A stretch of 64,000 bases of DNA from RH-AL1 sp965198495 (GTDB taxonomy: Bacteria > Pseudomonadota > Alphaproteobacteria > Rhizobiales > Beijerinckiaceae): positions 1,736,001 through 1,800,000 of the forward strand of contig CBDAPL010000001.1 in the NCBI GenBank assembly GCA_965198495.1. Direction: 5' to 3'. Positions 35,237 to 45,469 of this stretch are shown in pieces (positions within the stretch are counted from its first letter, which is position 1; the number at the start of each line of letters is the position of its first letter). Below the pieces are notes generated by a model that saw only the letters and a program-made list of their open reading frames with translations, did no database searches and was not told the origin of the DNA. Both the position numbers and the translations under genes were made by a program.

Positions 35237-37432
35237 ATGGATTCCGCCAACGAAGTCGTCGACGCGCCCATCTCGGAGCCGGCCAGCACGCAGTCCGAAC
35301 ATTACACCGACGCACAACCATCGCTGATTGATCGGCCGCTCCGCACGCTGAAATTCGCCGATGCCTTCGCGGTGCTCGACAGCTTCGGCAACGCCGGCGG
35401 CGTGACGGATTCGCCCGAAGGCATCTATTTGCGCGATACGCGCTACCTGTCGCTTTTCGAGATGACGATCGAGGGCAACAGCCCGCTCCTTCTCAGTTCC
35501 GTTCTGGAGGACGACAACGCCTCGCTCACGGTCGCGCTTGCCAACCCGGAGATCCGCCATGGCGACACGCTGGCGGTGCATCGCGAGGCCATCGCGATCA
35601 CGCGGACCAAGCTTTTGTTCAAGGGTGGCTGCTACGAGCGCATCGGCTTTTGCAATTATGGTTCAGTCGCATACAGCTTTTCCGTGAGGATCCGGTTCGC
35701 GGCGGACTTCCGCGATCTGTTCGAGGTTCGCGGCAACAAGCGAAAGAAGCGCGGCACGATCGGCGCCAGGATCGTCGATGCCGGCACGGTCGAGCTGCGA
35801 TATGACGGGCTCGACGATCGGTCTCGTTTCACCACACTCGCTTTCTTTCCGGCACCCCGGAAGCTCGAGACCGGCCTCGCCGATTTCACCGTCTCGCTCA
35901 CGCCGGGCGGCAAGGCGTCGATCATCGCCAACGTCGCGTGCGCGGAGGGCGAAGCGAAGCGGCCCGAGACCTTTCTTCTCGCTTTCCGCGAGAACCGCCG
36001 CGGTTTGCGGGCGATCACGCGCGGCATCGCGACGGTCGAGAGCTCCAACGTGCTGTTCAACGAGATCGCCTGCCGATCGACCTCGGACATCTACATGCTG
36101 ACGACCCGCACGCAGTACGGGCTGTACCCCTACGCCGGCATCCCATGGTTCTCGACCGTGTTCGGGCGCGACGGCATCATCACGGCCATGATGATGCTGT
36201 GGATCGATCCCTCGATCGCACGGGGCGTGCTGCGCTATCTCGCGGCGACGCAGGCGAAGACGGTCGATCCCGCCGCCGACGCGCAGCCTGGCAAGATCCT
36301 GCACGAGACGCGGCATGGGGAGATGGCCAACCTCGGCGAGGTGCCTTTCGGCAAATATTACGGGACGGTCGACGCGACGCCGCTCTTCGTCATGTTGGCC
36401 GGCCGATATCACGAGCGCACCGGAGACCTCGCGACGATCGAGGCGATCTGGCCCGAGATCCAGGCGGCCCTGGCGTGGTGCGACGGCTACGGCGACCGCG
36501 ACCGCGACGGCTTCGTGGAGTATTTCCGCGAGACGGCCTCGGGGCTGGCCAACCAGGGCTGGAAGGACAGCCAGGACTCGATCTTCCACGCCGACGGCAC
36601 GGACGCGACCGGGCCGATCGCGCTTTGCGAAGTGCAGGGCTACCTCTACGCCGCCAAGCGAGGAGCCTCACGAATGGCCGGAGCGCTGGGGCACTTGTCC
36701 CTGGCCGAGGATCTGCTCGACGAGGCGGCGGCGCTGAAGACGCGTTTCCATCAGGCGTTCTGGTGCGAGGATATCGGCACCTACGCCATCGCCCTGGATG
36801 GAGCGAAGAAGCCGTGCCGCGTGCGCTCCTCCAACGCCGGGCACACCTTGTTCACCGGCATCGCCGACGAGGATCACGCGCAGCGCATCGCCGACGCGCT
36901 GATGAGCCCGGCCGCGTTCAGCGGCTGGGGCATTCGCACGATCCCGCAGGGACAGCCCCGCTACAATCCGATGTCGTACCACAACGGCTCGATCTGGCCG
37001 CACGACAACGCGCTGATCGTGCTGGGCTTCGGCCGCTACGGCCTGCGCGCCGAGGCGGCCCGCGTCTTTACCGGCATGTTCGATGCCGCGGCCTATCAGG
37101 AACTTCGGCGGTTGCCGGAACTATTCTGCGGCTTCACGCGCCGGCCCCGGCGTGGTCCGACCGCCTATCCCGTCGCCTGCGCGCCGCAGGCCTGGGCCTC
37201 CGCCGCGCCGTTCGCGCTGCTCTCCGCCTGCCTCGGCCTGCACCTCGACCACGCGCGCAACGAGATCGGCTTCATCGATCCGATCCTGCCGTATTTCCTG
37301 GACGGGCTGGTGATCCGGGGCCTGCGGCTCGGCGATTCCGCCGCCGACATCAGACTGAGCCGCGACGGCGACGACGTGACGGTGAGCGTGCTGACCCGCG
37401 TCGGCGACGCCCGCATCGTCCAGGTGAAGTAG
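35237..37432 (+). CDS. Amylo-alpha-1,6-glucosidase / glycogen-debranching-type glycosidase
   Basis: 731 residues. The N-terminal ~290 form the GDE_N_bis domain (SLFEMTIEG, and a beta-rich stretch). The C-terminal ~420 form the (alpha/alpha)6 barrel: YAGIPWFSTVFGRDGIITAM, HETRHGEMANLGEVPFGKYYGTVDATPLFV, NQGWKDSQDSI, GSIWPHDNALI. The family cleaves alpha-1,6 branch points in glycogen-like glucans in the cytoplasm. The M50 protease gene begins 3 nt after its stop, so they are co-transcribed, though a functional link is not obvious. Confidence 0.88.
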   Translation: MDSANEVVDAPISEPASTQSEHYTDAQPSLIDRPLRTLKFADAFAVLDSFGNAGGVTDSPEGIYLRDTRYLSLFEMTIEGNSPLLLSSVLEDDNASLTVALANPEIRHGDTLAVHREAIAITRTKLLFKGGCYERIGFCNYGSVAYSFSVRIRFAADFRDLFEVRGNKRKKRGTIGARIVDAGTVELRYDGLDDRSRFTTLAFFPAPRKLETGLADFTVSLTPGGKASIIANVACAEGEAKRPETFLLAFRENRRGLRAITRGIATVESSNVLFNEIACRSTSDIYMLTTRTQYGLYPYAGIPWFSTVFGRDGIITAMMMLWIDPSIARGVLRYLAATQAKTVDPAADAQPGKILHETRHGEMANLGEVPFGKYYGTVDATPLFVMLAGRYHERTGDLATIEAIWPEIQAALAWCDGYGDRDRDGFVEYFRETASGLANQGWKDSQDSIFHADGTDATGPIALCEVQGYLYAAKRGASRMAGALGHLSLAEDLLDEAAALKTRFHQAFWCEDIGTYAIALDGAKKPCRVRSSNAGHTLFTGIADEDHAQRIADALMSPAAFSGWGIRTIPQGQPRYNPMSYHNGSIWPHDNALIVLGFGRYGLRAEAARVFTGMFDAAAYQELRRLPELFCGFTRRPRRGPTAYPVACAPQAWASAAPFALLSACLGLHLDHARNEIGFIDPILPYFLDGLVIRGLRLGDSAADIRLSRDGDDVTVSVLTRVGDARIVQVK

Positions 37433-37435
37433 CGG

Positions 37436-38209
37436 GTGGCCAATCTCCCGCAGACGCGTCGTGCCGCATTCGCCTTCACGCCGAGCGTCAACTTCCTGCT
37501 GATCGTGCTCCTCTTCACCGGGACGGGCGCCGGCCTGTCGCACGGCCTCATCGGCGGCAAGGCGGCGGTCTTCGTCTTCGTGATCGCCGGCTGGGTCGTC
37601 AGCCTCTGCCTGCACGAGTTCGGCCATGCGGTCACGGCTTACTTCGGTGGCGACAGGCGCATCGTCGACACCGGCTACCTCAGCCTCGATCCGCTGAAGT
37701 ACACCGATCCCGCCCTCTCGCTGCTGCTGCCGCTGATCCTCATCTTTCTCGGCGGGATCGGCCTGCCGGGCGGCGCGGTGTGGATCCGCAACGGCGCGTT
37801 GCGCAGCAAGGCCTGGATGTCGGGCGTCTCGATCGCCGGGCCGCTCGCCAACGTCGTTTGCCTTCTGCTGCTCGGCCTGCTCTTCGCCGCCATTCCGCAC
37901 GGCGATCAGCCGAGCGACCTCGAGGCCGGCATCGGCGCGCTGGCCTTCTTCCAGGCGACGGCGATCGTGCTCAACCTGCTGCCGCTGCCAGGGCTCGACG
38001 GGTTCGGGATCATCCGGCCGTGGCTGCCGGTCAACGTCGCGGTGAGGGCCAACCAGATCGGCGCCGCCGCCTTCCTGATCCTGCTGCTGCTCGTCTGGTA
38101 CACGCCGCTCGGCCGCGCCATCTTCGCGGTCGGCTTCGGCGGCGCCTACCTCGTCGGCATCGATCTCGCGGCGGTCGTGCGCGGCATCCTGATGATCAGG
38201 CTGCGCTAG
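37436..38209 (+). CDS. Site-2 protease-like M50 family membrane metalloprotease
   Basis: 257 residues with five or six TM helices. The zinc motif HEFGH lies in the second helix (LCLHEFGHAVTAYFGGD), and the second motif NLLPLPGLDG supplies the Asp ligand. This is the compact M50B type that lacks a PDZ domain and cleaves within the membrane. GTG 37436 is the start, 3 nt after the debranching-enzyme stop. The 3' end runs straight into the 17-bp repeat array. Confidence 0.87.
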   Translation: MANLPQTRRAAFAFTPSVNFLLIVLLFTGTGAGLSHGLIGGKAAVFVFVIAGWVVSLCLHEFGHAVTAYFGGDRRIVDTGYLSLDPLKYTDPALSLLLPLILIFLGGIGLPGGAVWIRNGALRSKAWMSGVSIAGPLANVVCLLLLGLLFAAIPHGDQPSDLEAGIGALAFFQATAIVLNLLPLPGLDGFGIIRPWLPVNVAVRANQIGAAAFLILLLLVWYTPLGRAIFAVGFGGAYLVGIDLAAVVRGILMIRLR

Positions 38210-38512
38210 CGCCAAGTCATGCCTAGCGCCAAGTCATGCCTAGCGCCAAGTCATGCCTAGCGCCAAGTCATGCCTAGCGCCAAGTCATGCCTAGCGCCAA
38301 GTCATGCCTAGCGCCAAGTCATGCCTAGCCAAGTCAGCGCCAAGTCATGCCTAGCGCCTAGCGCCAAGTCATGCCTAGCGCCAAGTCATGCCTAGCGCCA
38401 AGTCATGCCTAGCGCCAAGTCATGCCCAGCGCCAAGTCATGCCTAGCGCCAAGTCATGCCCAGCGCCAAGTCATGACCAGCGCCAAGTCATGACCAGCGC
38501 CAAACATGCCCG
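38210..38512. repeat. Array of about seventeen 17-bp direct repeats
   Basis: The unit is GCGCCAAGTCATGCCTA, head to tail from the end of the M50 gene to 38512. One partial copy interrupts it near 38328-38338 and an extra GCGCCTA lies near 38353. The last copies drift (ATGCCCA, ATGACCA). There are no spacers, so it is not CRISPR; 17 is not a multiple of three, so it is not coding. It lies between two convergent genes. Confidence 0.92.
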
Positions 38513-38549
38513 GCCGGGTGGCCGCGCCTCGCGGTGGATGGTCCTCGGG

Positions 38550-38828
38550 CTACTTCGGCGCGGTGGGCGCCGCGGGGGCGGCCGGCTCGGCATCGGCGTC
38601 GGTCTTCTTCGGCTTGGGCTTCGGCTTGTGGGCCTTGCGCACCTTCTTGACCGGCGCGGTCGGCTCCTCGACGGCGGGGGCGAGGACCGGCGGCGGCGGC
38701 GGCTCCGGCGCGCGGCAGCCGACCGAGAACGTGTCGCAGAAGAAGTCGGCGAACTGCGCCGAGGCGGGCATCGCCGACGCCATCAGCAGCGTCGCGGCCG
38801 ACGCCGCGATAAAGAGGGTCTTACGCAC
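38550..38828 (-). CDS. Small exported protein with Pro/Lys-rich tail
   Basis: 92 residues from GTG 38828, with GGAG 9 nt upstream (the frame extends to 38858). A clear signal peptide (VRKTLFIAASAATLLMASAM, cleavage after PASA) precedes two Cys (FFCDTFSVGC), a Pro run (PEPPPPPV) and a Lys/Pro then Ala/Pro tail. The domain is unknown; a periplasmic or surface role is inferred from the signal peptide only. It points toward the 17-bp repeat array. Confidence 0.65.
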   Translation of the reverse strand: MRKTLFIAASAATLLMASAMPASAQFADFFCDTFSVGCRAPEPPPPPVLAPAVEEPTAPVKKVRKAHKPKPKPKKTDADAEPAAPAAPTAPK

Positions 38829-39011
38829 GATTGCGGTCTCCAAGACAAGCAAGAGCAACGCTGTAGGTCAAGGTTCGCCGCCGCGCCACCCTAACGTGGC
38901 GCCTGTGCACATCCATCGTTCAAGCGCACGGCCGCCGCGCCTCGCTCGACGCCTGTCGCGCGCCTCGCGACCAAGCTTCCCAACCCATTGCCCCCCTGCT
39001 AAGCCCGGAGC

Positions 39012-40817
<1,806 letters not shown>

Positions 40818-40904
40818 GGTTCGTGGTTCGTGGTTCGAGACGCGCCTGACGGCGCTCCTCACCATGAGGGATATTGCGGACCTTGCCACCCGCCGCAGCC
40901 TCCC

Positions 40905-41035
40905 AGTAGCTTCATGGTCAGGGATGGCGCAGCCCCGTCTTGAAGTAGCCTCATGGTGAGGAGGGGCGCAGCCCCATGTCCCAGTAGCCTCATGGTGAGG
41001 AGCCGCGCAGCGGCGTCTCGAACCACGAGGCGGTC
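40905..41035. repeat. Interspersed 39-bp extragenic repeats, three copies
   Basis: Copies with the core CTCATGGTGAGG followed by GGCGCAGCCCC-type GC hairpin sequence, as in the larger array at 41590-41905. An inverted partial copy (GCGCTCCTCACCATGAGG) lies just upstream at 40852-40870, so the two orientations together could fold into a long hairpin downstream of lepA. Confidence 0.75.
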
Positions 41036-41053
41036 CACGAACGCGGTCTCTCC

Positions 41054-41353
41054 ATGGACGGTGCCACGCTCTACATCCTGCGCTGCGCCGACGGCAGCTA
41101 CTATACCGGCCTGACGCGCCGCGGCGTCGACGAGCGCGTCAGCGAGCATCAGAACGGCTGCTCCGACTACACCAAGCGCCGTCGCCCCGTCGTGATCATC
41201 TTCTCCGAGCATTACCCCGTCATCACCGACGCCATCGCCGCCGAACGCCGCATCAAGGGATGGTCGCGCGCCAAGAAAGAAGCCTACATGCGCGGCGACT
41301 TCGAGCGTCTGTCAGCTTTGGCGCGTCGTCGCCCGCGCCAGAAGTGCGGCTAA
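41054..41353 (+). CDS. GIY-YIG nuclease superfamily protein (UPF0213-like)
   Basis: 99 residues, usual size. The variant motif LYILRCADGSYYTGLT supplies the two Tyr strands, with RRGVDERVSEHQNG, YTKRRRPV and AERRIKGWSRAKKEA following in the family order. These stand-alone proteins are widespread and their substrate is unclear; structure-specific nuclease activity is assumed. It lies between repeat clusters. Confidence 0.87.
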   Translation: MDGATLYILRCADGSYYTGLTRRGVDERVSEHQNGCSDYTKRRRPVVIIFSEHYPVITDAIAAERRIKGWSRAKKEAYMRGDFERLSALARRRPRQKCG

Positions 41354-41364
41354 CGATCCCTGGT

Positions 41365-41505
41365 TCGACGTTGCTCACCATGAGGGTGGTTCGAGACGCG
41401 CCTTCGGCGCTCCTCACCATGAGGGTGGTTCGAGACGCGCCTTTGGCGCTCCTCGCCATGAGGGTGGTTCGAGACGCGCCTTTGGCGCTCCTTACCATGA
41501 GGGTG
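41365..41505. repeat. Four inverted-orientation copies of the 39-bp repeat
   Basis: Head-to-tail copies beginning GGTTCGAGACGCGCC and ending CTCCTCACCATGAGG (the last two slightly altered), the reverse complement of the units at 41590-41905. They begin 12 nt after the GIY-YIG stop and could pair with that array. Confidence 0.85.
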
Positions 41506-41589
41506 TTGAGGCATGTGCCGAGGTCGTCCTTCTCCTCAGCGGCGCTCCTCGCCACGAGGGTATCGGGGACCGTTCAACCGGCACAACCT

Positions 41590-41905
41590 CCCAGTAGCCT
41601 CATGGTGAGGAGGGGCGTAGCCCCGTCTTGAAGTAGCCTCATGGTGAGGAGGGGGCAGCCCCGTCTTGAAGTAGCCTCATGGTGAGGAGGGGCGCAGCCC
41701 GTCTTGAAGTAGCCTCATGGTGAGGAGGGGCGCAGCCCCGTCTCGAAGTAGCCTCATGGTGAGGAGGGGCGCAGCCCCGTCTCGAAGTAGCCTCATGGTG
41801 AGGAGGGGCGCAGCCCCGTCTTGAAGTAGCCTCATGGTGAGGAGGGGCGCAGCCAAGTCTTGAAGTAGCCTCATGGTGAGGAGGGGCGCAGCCCCGTCTC
41901 GAACC
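41590..41905. repeat. Eight tandem copies of the 39-bp extragenic repeat
   Basis: The unit reads TAGCCTCATGGTGAGG followed by AGGGGCGCAGCCCCGTCT and TGAAG; period 39 bp with a few indels (for example one copy lacks a base near 41699). The period is 13 codons, so long minus-strand frames (APLLTMRLLQDGA) cross it, but these are artefacts. Further inverted copies lie at 42028-42072 and 42134-42184. Confidence 0.9.
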
Positions 41906-42212
41906 ACGAGGCGGTCCACAGAAGCGGTCCACAGGGGCGGTCTCCAGGGACGGCTTCGAGCTTCTTTCGACCTTGGCGCGCCTAAGCCAAGCGGAGCTAA
42001 CCAGCCGTGGTTCGACCCTGCCCACCAAGGGGTGTGATCCGAGACGCGCCTGCGGCGCTCCTCACCATGAAGGGTCCGGCGTTTGCAGTCGCGATGGCAT
42101 CGTTTGCGATGTCGTCCACACGCTCTCCGTCGCCTCTTGGTGAGGAGCGCCTAAAGGTGTGTCTCGAACCACCCTCATGGTGAGCTTGCCGAAGCAGGTG
42201 GACCGTCTAGGA

Positions 42213-42517
42213 ATGACGATGCCGCTCAAGACGTTGCCCTGGGACATCGCGGACCATCTCACGAACGACGACGCGATCGCCGCCTATCTCGACGCCTGCC
42301 TTGACGACGGCGATCCGAAGCTTGTCGCCGCCCCGCTCGGCGATATCGCCCGCGCCAAAGGCGTCAGCGACCTAGCCGCGCGTACCGGCCTGTCCGCCGC
42401 CACGCTTTAACATTCGCTATCGGTTACGACGTGCCGGCGTTCGCGACGATCCTGAAGGTGGTCGAGGCCTTGGGCCTGCGATTGGCCGCGCGGCCGAAGG
42501 CGGTACGCGCGGCTTGA
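42213..42517 (+). pseudogene. HigA-type addiction-module antitoxin, frameshifted
   Basis: The reading MPLKTLPWDIADHLTND, IAAYLDACLDDGDPKLVAAP, LGDIARAKGVSDLAARTGLS is a classical HigA-2/DNA-binding antitoxin. A stop follows TGLSAATL near 42408, and the missing end (DVPAFATILKVVEALGLRL) is in another frame down to 42517. The few residues between (usually YRAL and similar) are lost. No RelE/HigB toxin is next to it; repeats occupy the upstream side, where the toxin would normally be. It looks like an abandoned half of a toxin-antitoxin pair. Confidence 0.75.
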
Positions 42518-42518
42518 T

Positions 42519-42690
42519 CCGTGCGGGCGATGCGCGAGGACGTGACGGCGAAATGCTTCGGCGGCGACGTCTTGCGCAAGCGCAAGCTGCTTGAGAAGCA
42601 GAAGGCCGGCAAGAAGAAGATGCGGCAGTTCGGCAAGGTCGAGATCTCGCAGGAGGCGTTGATCGCGGCGTTGAAGATGGATGGGTGAGG
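42519..42690 (+). pseudogene. Duplicated 3' end of lepA (172 bp)
   Basis: Aligns without gaps to 40648-40819, the last ~56 codons of lepA plus stop. I count 8 mismatches in 172 bp (about 95% identity), at least five of them changing the residue (for example Lys to Glu, Tyr to Phe, Pro to Ser). The match stops abruptly just after the stop codon on the right and just before CCGTGCGGG on the left. The frame is open but has no lepA body. It may be a relic of site-specific integration at the lepA end or of an unequal recombination. Confidence 0.93.
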
Positions 42691-42693
42691 AAA

Positions 42694-43755
42694 TTACTTC
42701 GATATTCTACGCAAGGTGTCGAGAAGCCGAGAGACGTCCCTCAATTTTGTTAAATCGCCTTCTTGTATTGAGTCCGAGTCAAAGTGCATAACATTATTGC
42801 GGATTTCATTGACTTCTCTAATCTCTGATACAAACGCGGTCTTATCTAGCCGAAGGCCGATCTTTGACCAGTTGTCGATATGGTCGAGAATATATACGTA
42901 GTTACCGAAGGTTAGATCAGATATCTTAGAAAAATCTTTCGGGAGATGTTCCGCACTGCATGTGTTTCTGACTTCGTCTACAGTCACTTTGTTATTTAGA
43001 AGACCTCGAAGATGATTTTCTATCTCTGACAATAACAAGAATGGAGTACTTGTCTCTTCAAACTCAGATGCTATATCGTTTGCAGTCACAATGCCTGATA
43101 TCTTGTTGGTTTGGTCTCGAACAAGAACGTAGTTGTGTTCGGATATAAGACGTGTAGCTATAAAAAGGCTTGTGGAAATACTAATTTCTTGATGGTCGTC
43201 CATGAAATGCTGCGCTTCGGTCCCTGTAGCTCCTGTGGCATATCTCTCTCCGATTGACGACCAGCTAATCACACCTTTGACCTCTCGATCGGTTGTCATG
43301 ACTGGAAGCTGAGAGAAGTTACGGGCCATCATAATCGTCATAGCTCTGCCAATTGGATCGTTTGGCTTAACATGGGTTGGTACCCGCGTCGCCGCCTTAA
43401 GCTTGCCAACTCTAAAAGCCGGATCAGCTGACATAATACTCTCTTGAGCTGTTTCGGACTGAACGTTGCTTGCCGGATCTGCATCGGAAACCTGATCGAT
43501 ATAGGTTTCGTCCCTCTTGCCTTTCTCAGAAATAAGTTCAAAGGTTATAGGTGTCTCCACCCAGATATTTAGATAACTTGGTACAGTCTGTATATCGCAT
43601 TTTGCCATCTCTTGATTTATATATTCTACATTATAACGTGTCCTTCGTTGTACGCCAAACCAAGACAAAAACTTGCGGATAGTGACAGGAGTAGCTGTTT
43701 TTCCGGAGTGTAAGTCATTATAGATGGTATGTAATTCTGATATTTCGGAATTCAT
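42694..43755 (-). CDS. CBS-pair protein with C-terminal HEPN-like domain
   Basis: 353 residues from ATG 43755 (GTG 43767 possible). Three parts: an N-terminal ~75-residue domain (ATPVTIRKFLSWFGVQRRTR) of a type I recall before CBS pairs; a CBS pair about 115-235 (TRVPTHVKPNDPIGRAM, LPVMTTDREVKGVISW, then YVLVRDQTNKISGIVTANDI); and a helical C-terminus about 240-350 with ENHLRGLLNNKVT and EVNEIRNNVMHFD, where R-N-x-x-x-H is the HEPN ribonuclease motif (Swt1-like HEPN). CBS pairs sense adenosyl nucleotides, so nucleotide-gated RNA cleavage is a reasonable inference. The gene is strikingly AT-rich, ends 3 nt from the lepA copy, and looks acquired. Confidence 0.75.
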   Translation of the reverse strand: MNSEISELHTIYNDLHSGKTATPVTIRKFLSWFGVQRRTRYNVEYINQEMAKCDIQTVPSYLNIWVETPITFELISEKGKRDETYIDQVSDADPASNVQSETAQESIMSADPAFRVGKLKAATRVPTHVKPNDPIGRAMTIMMARNFSQLPVMTTDREVKGVISWSSIGERYATGATGTEAQHFMDDHQEISISTSLFIATRLISEHNYVLVRDQTNKISGIVTANDIASEFEETSTPFLLLSEIENHLRGLLNNKVTVDEVRNTCSAEHLPKDFSKISDLTFGNYVYILDHIDNWSKIGLRLDKTAFVSEIREVNEIRNNVMHFDSDSIQEGDLTKLRDVSRLLDTLRRISK

Positions 43756-43795
43756 GTAACATTCCACTTATTAGAACGATCATAGGTTTCAGCTA

Positions 43796-45265
43796 TTACC
43801 GGCACACCACGAATCCGCTCATCGCGCGCGCCTGGTCTGCGATATCGGCCGGCGGCAGCGCCACGGCCGCCGGAGCGCCCACCTTGTAGGTCACCCGGTT
43901 GGCGTCGAGGAAGGCGGCGAGCATCGCGCTCTTCACGGCGAAGTTGACGTTCTGCGGCAGGTCGCCGTCGGCCACCGCCATCTTCATCGCGTCGAGCTTG
44001 GCCGCGACGATGCCGACGAGGTTGCCGCTGCTATCGAGCAGCGGCCCACCGGAATTACCGGCCTGCACGGGTGCCGACATCTGCAGGTAGCGCGAGTCGT
44101 CGCGCAGGCCGCTCATCGCGGTGATGTTGCCGAGCGTGAAGTTGCCGGAGGATGAGAGCAGGTCGGAATGCGGAAAGCCGAACGCCTCGATGCCCTCGCC
44201 GAGCCGGCCGCCGACGCGGATGGGCGCGACGCGCGCCGCCACCTTGGCGAGCTTCAACAGTGCGAGGTCGTTCTCCGTATCCGTTGCCACTCGAGTAGCC
44301 TTGTTTACCGAGCCGTCGTCGGCCTTGACCGCAATGTCCGAGCAGTCGGCGACGACATGCGCGTTGGTGACAAAGCTGCCGTCCGCCGTGACGAAGAAGC
44401 CGGTGCCGCTGGAGTAGCTGGTCTTCGGCTGCGGCGGTGGGGCAGGGGCGACCGGGACGGCGGCCGGCTGCGCGGCGGGAGCGCTGGCCTCGACACCGAG
44501 GTTTGGAGGATCAATGAAGGGCGCGCCTTTCATCGACGCGCCGAGCACGGCCGAGTTCAGCACGGCGATACGTTCGCCGTTGATGTTGCCGGCGGCGTTG
44601 TTCCATTCGAGCGCGAAGCCTGTCACCGCGTCGCCGTCCTGGTGGTAGCGGTAGTAATGGTCGGACCCGTCCGGCGCGGTGGTCGAGACGACGAACCAAT
44701 CGTCCTTCATCGCCTCGTAGTGGACGTCCCAGCCCTTCACCCGCTTCTCCGCGAGCATCGCGCGATGCACGTTCTCCATCGAGCCGTTCGGCAAGGAGAC
44801 GAAATCGAGCGAGAGACGTCCCAGCCTATCCTTATAGTGAAGCCCAGAGCCGTTGGCCTTCGCGTCGAGTTCGAGGCCGAACGGCACCCAAACCGTTGCG
44901 GCGCGGCCGGGAAAGACGACCCTGCGCAACCCCCAAAGCGCGTATTTGGCATCGACGATTGTCACCAGGCGATCGACCTGCGCCTTGTCGAGGCGGCCTG
45001 TCGGCGCGAACCCGTTTTCGACTTCGAACTGCTGCAGCGCCTTGAAGGTGTGCGTCGAGAAATGTTCGGTCGGCACGACATTGGTATAGCCGCCAACGAT
45101 CAGCCAGACCTGCATGATTTGGCGGGTCTGCGCGTCGAACGTAGTCTCGTACTCGCGCTGTGCTTCGGCAAAGCCGAGAGGCGCTGCGATACCTCTGCCA
45201 GGAGAGGCAAGAGCGAGCAACAACGAAGACGCAAAAAGGAAACGTCGCAAGACGACCTCGAACAC
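43796..45265 (-). CDS. Secreted trypsin-like serine protease with peptidoglycan-binding-like domain
   Basis: 489 residues. Signal peptide (RRFLFASSLLLALASPGRG) then, at about 30-110, a peptidoglycan-binding-like helical unit (FSTHTFKALQQFEVENGFAPTGRL), a middle domain (about 115-260), a Pro/Ala linker, and an S1C/trypsin-like protease domain (about 290-465) with the complete triad: His in VTNAHVVADC, Asp in ENDLALLKL, Ser in GNSGGPLLD. No PDZ follows, unlike DegP. Likely periplasmic. The start is ATG/GTG near 45265. Confidence 0.85.
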   Translation of the reverse strand: MFEVVLRRFLFASSLLLALASPGRGIAAPLGFAEAQREYETTFDAQTRQIMQVWLIVGGYTNVVPTEHFSTHTFKALQQFEVENGFAPTGRLDKAQVDRLVTIVDAKYALWGLRRVVFPGRAATVWVPFGLELDAKANGSGLHYKDRLGRLSLDFVSLPNGSMENVHRAMLAEKRVKGWDVHYEAMKDDWFVVSTTAPDGSDHYYRYHQDGDAVTGFALEWNNAAGNINGERIAVLNSAVLGASMKGAPFIDPPNLGVEASAPAAQPAAVPVAPAPPPQPKTSYSSGTGFFVTADGSFVTNAHVVADCSDIAVKADDGSVNKATRVATDTENDLALLKLAKVAARVAPIRVGGRLGEGIEAFGFPHSDLLSSSGNFTLGNITAMSGLRDDSRYLQMSAPVQAGNSGGPLLDSSGNLVGIVAAKLDAMKMAVADGDLPQNVNFAVKSAMLAAFLDANRVTYKVGAPAAVALPPADIADQARAMSGFVVCR

Positions 45266-45408
45266 TTATGTCGCGAGTATCGCTTGGTGTATTGCGCGCG
45301 CAAGCTGAAAAAGCGGCGCTTGCAATCATCGGGCGCGTTGTGATCAGCGCGCCACAATGCACCGGCTAAGCGCAGACTTTTCGCACCGCGCGGCTACGGT
45401 TTGCGCAC

Positions 45409-45443
45409 AAAAAAGGCCTCCTCCGCGTTCGCGAAGAAGGCCC
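45409..45443 (-). terminator. Rho-independent terminator downstream of the DUF892 gene
   Basis: On the minus strand GGCCTTCTTCGCG, loop AA, CGCGGAGGAGGCC and then TTTTTTG form a strong hairpin with a T-tract, starting 27 nt after the DUF892 gene stop. Confidence 0.82.
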
Positions 45444-45469
45444 ATGACGTCAGGCGAAAACCCTAACCC

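Noticed and set aside
35938..38226. 762-codon + strand frame over the debranching and M50 genes
   Set aside because: Arg/Ala-rich shadow frame typical of high-GC DNA; the two recognised genes occupy the other frames.
38210..38512. Possible CRISPR array
   Set aside because: The 17-bp units abut without spacers and no cas gene is present.
41590..41905. Long minus-strand frames of APLLTMRL-type repeats as a repeat protein
   Set aside because: They arise only because the 39-bp extragenic repeat is a multiple of three; composition and context are non-coding.
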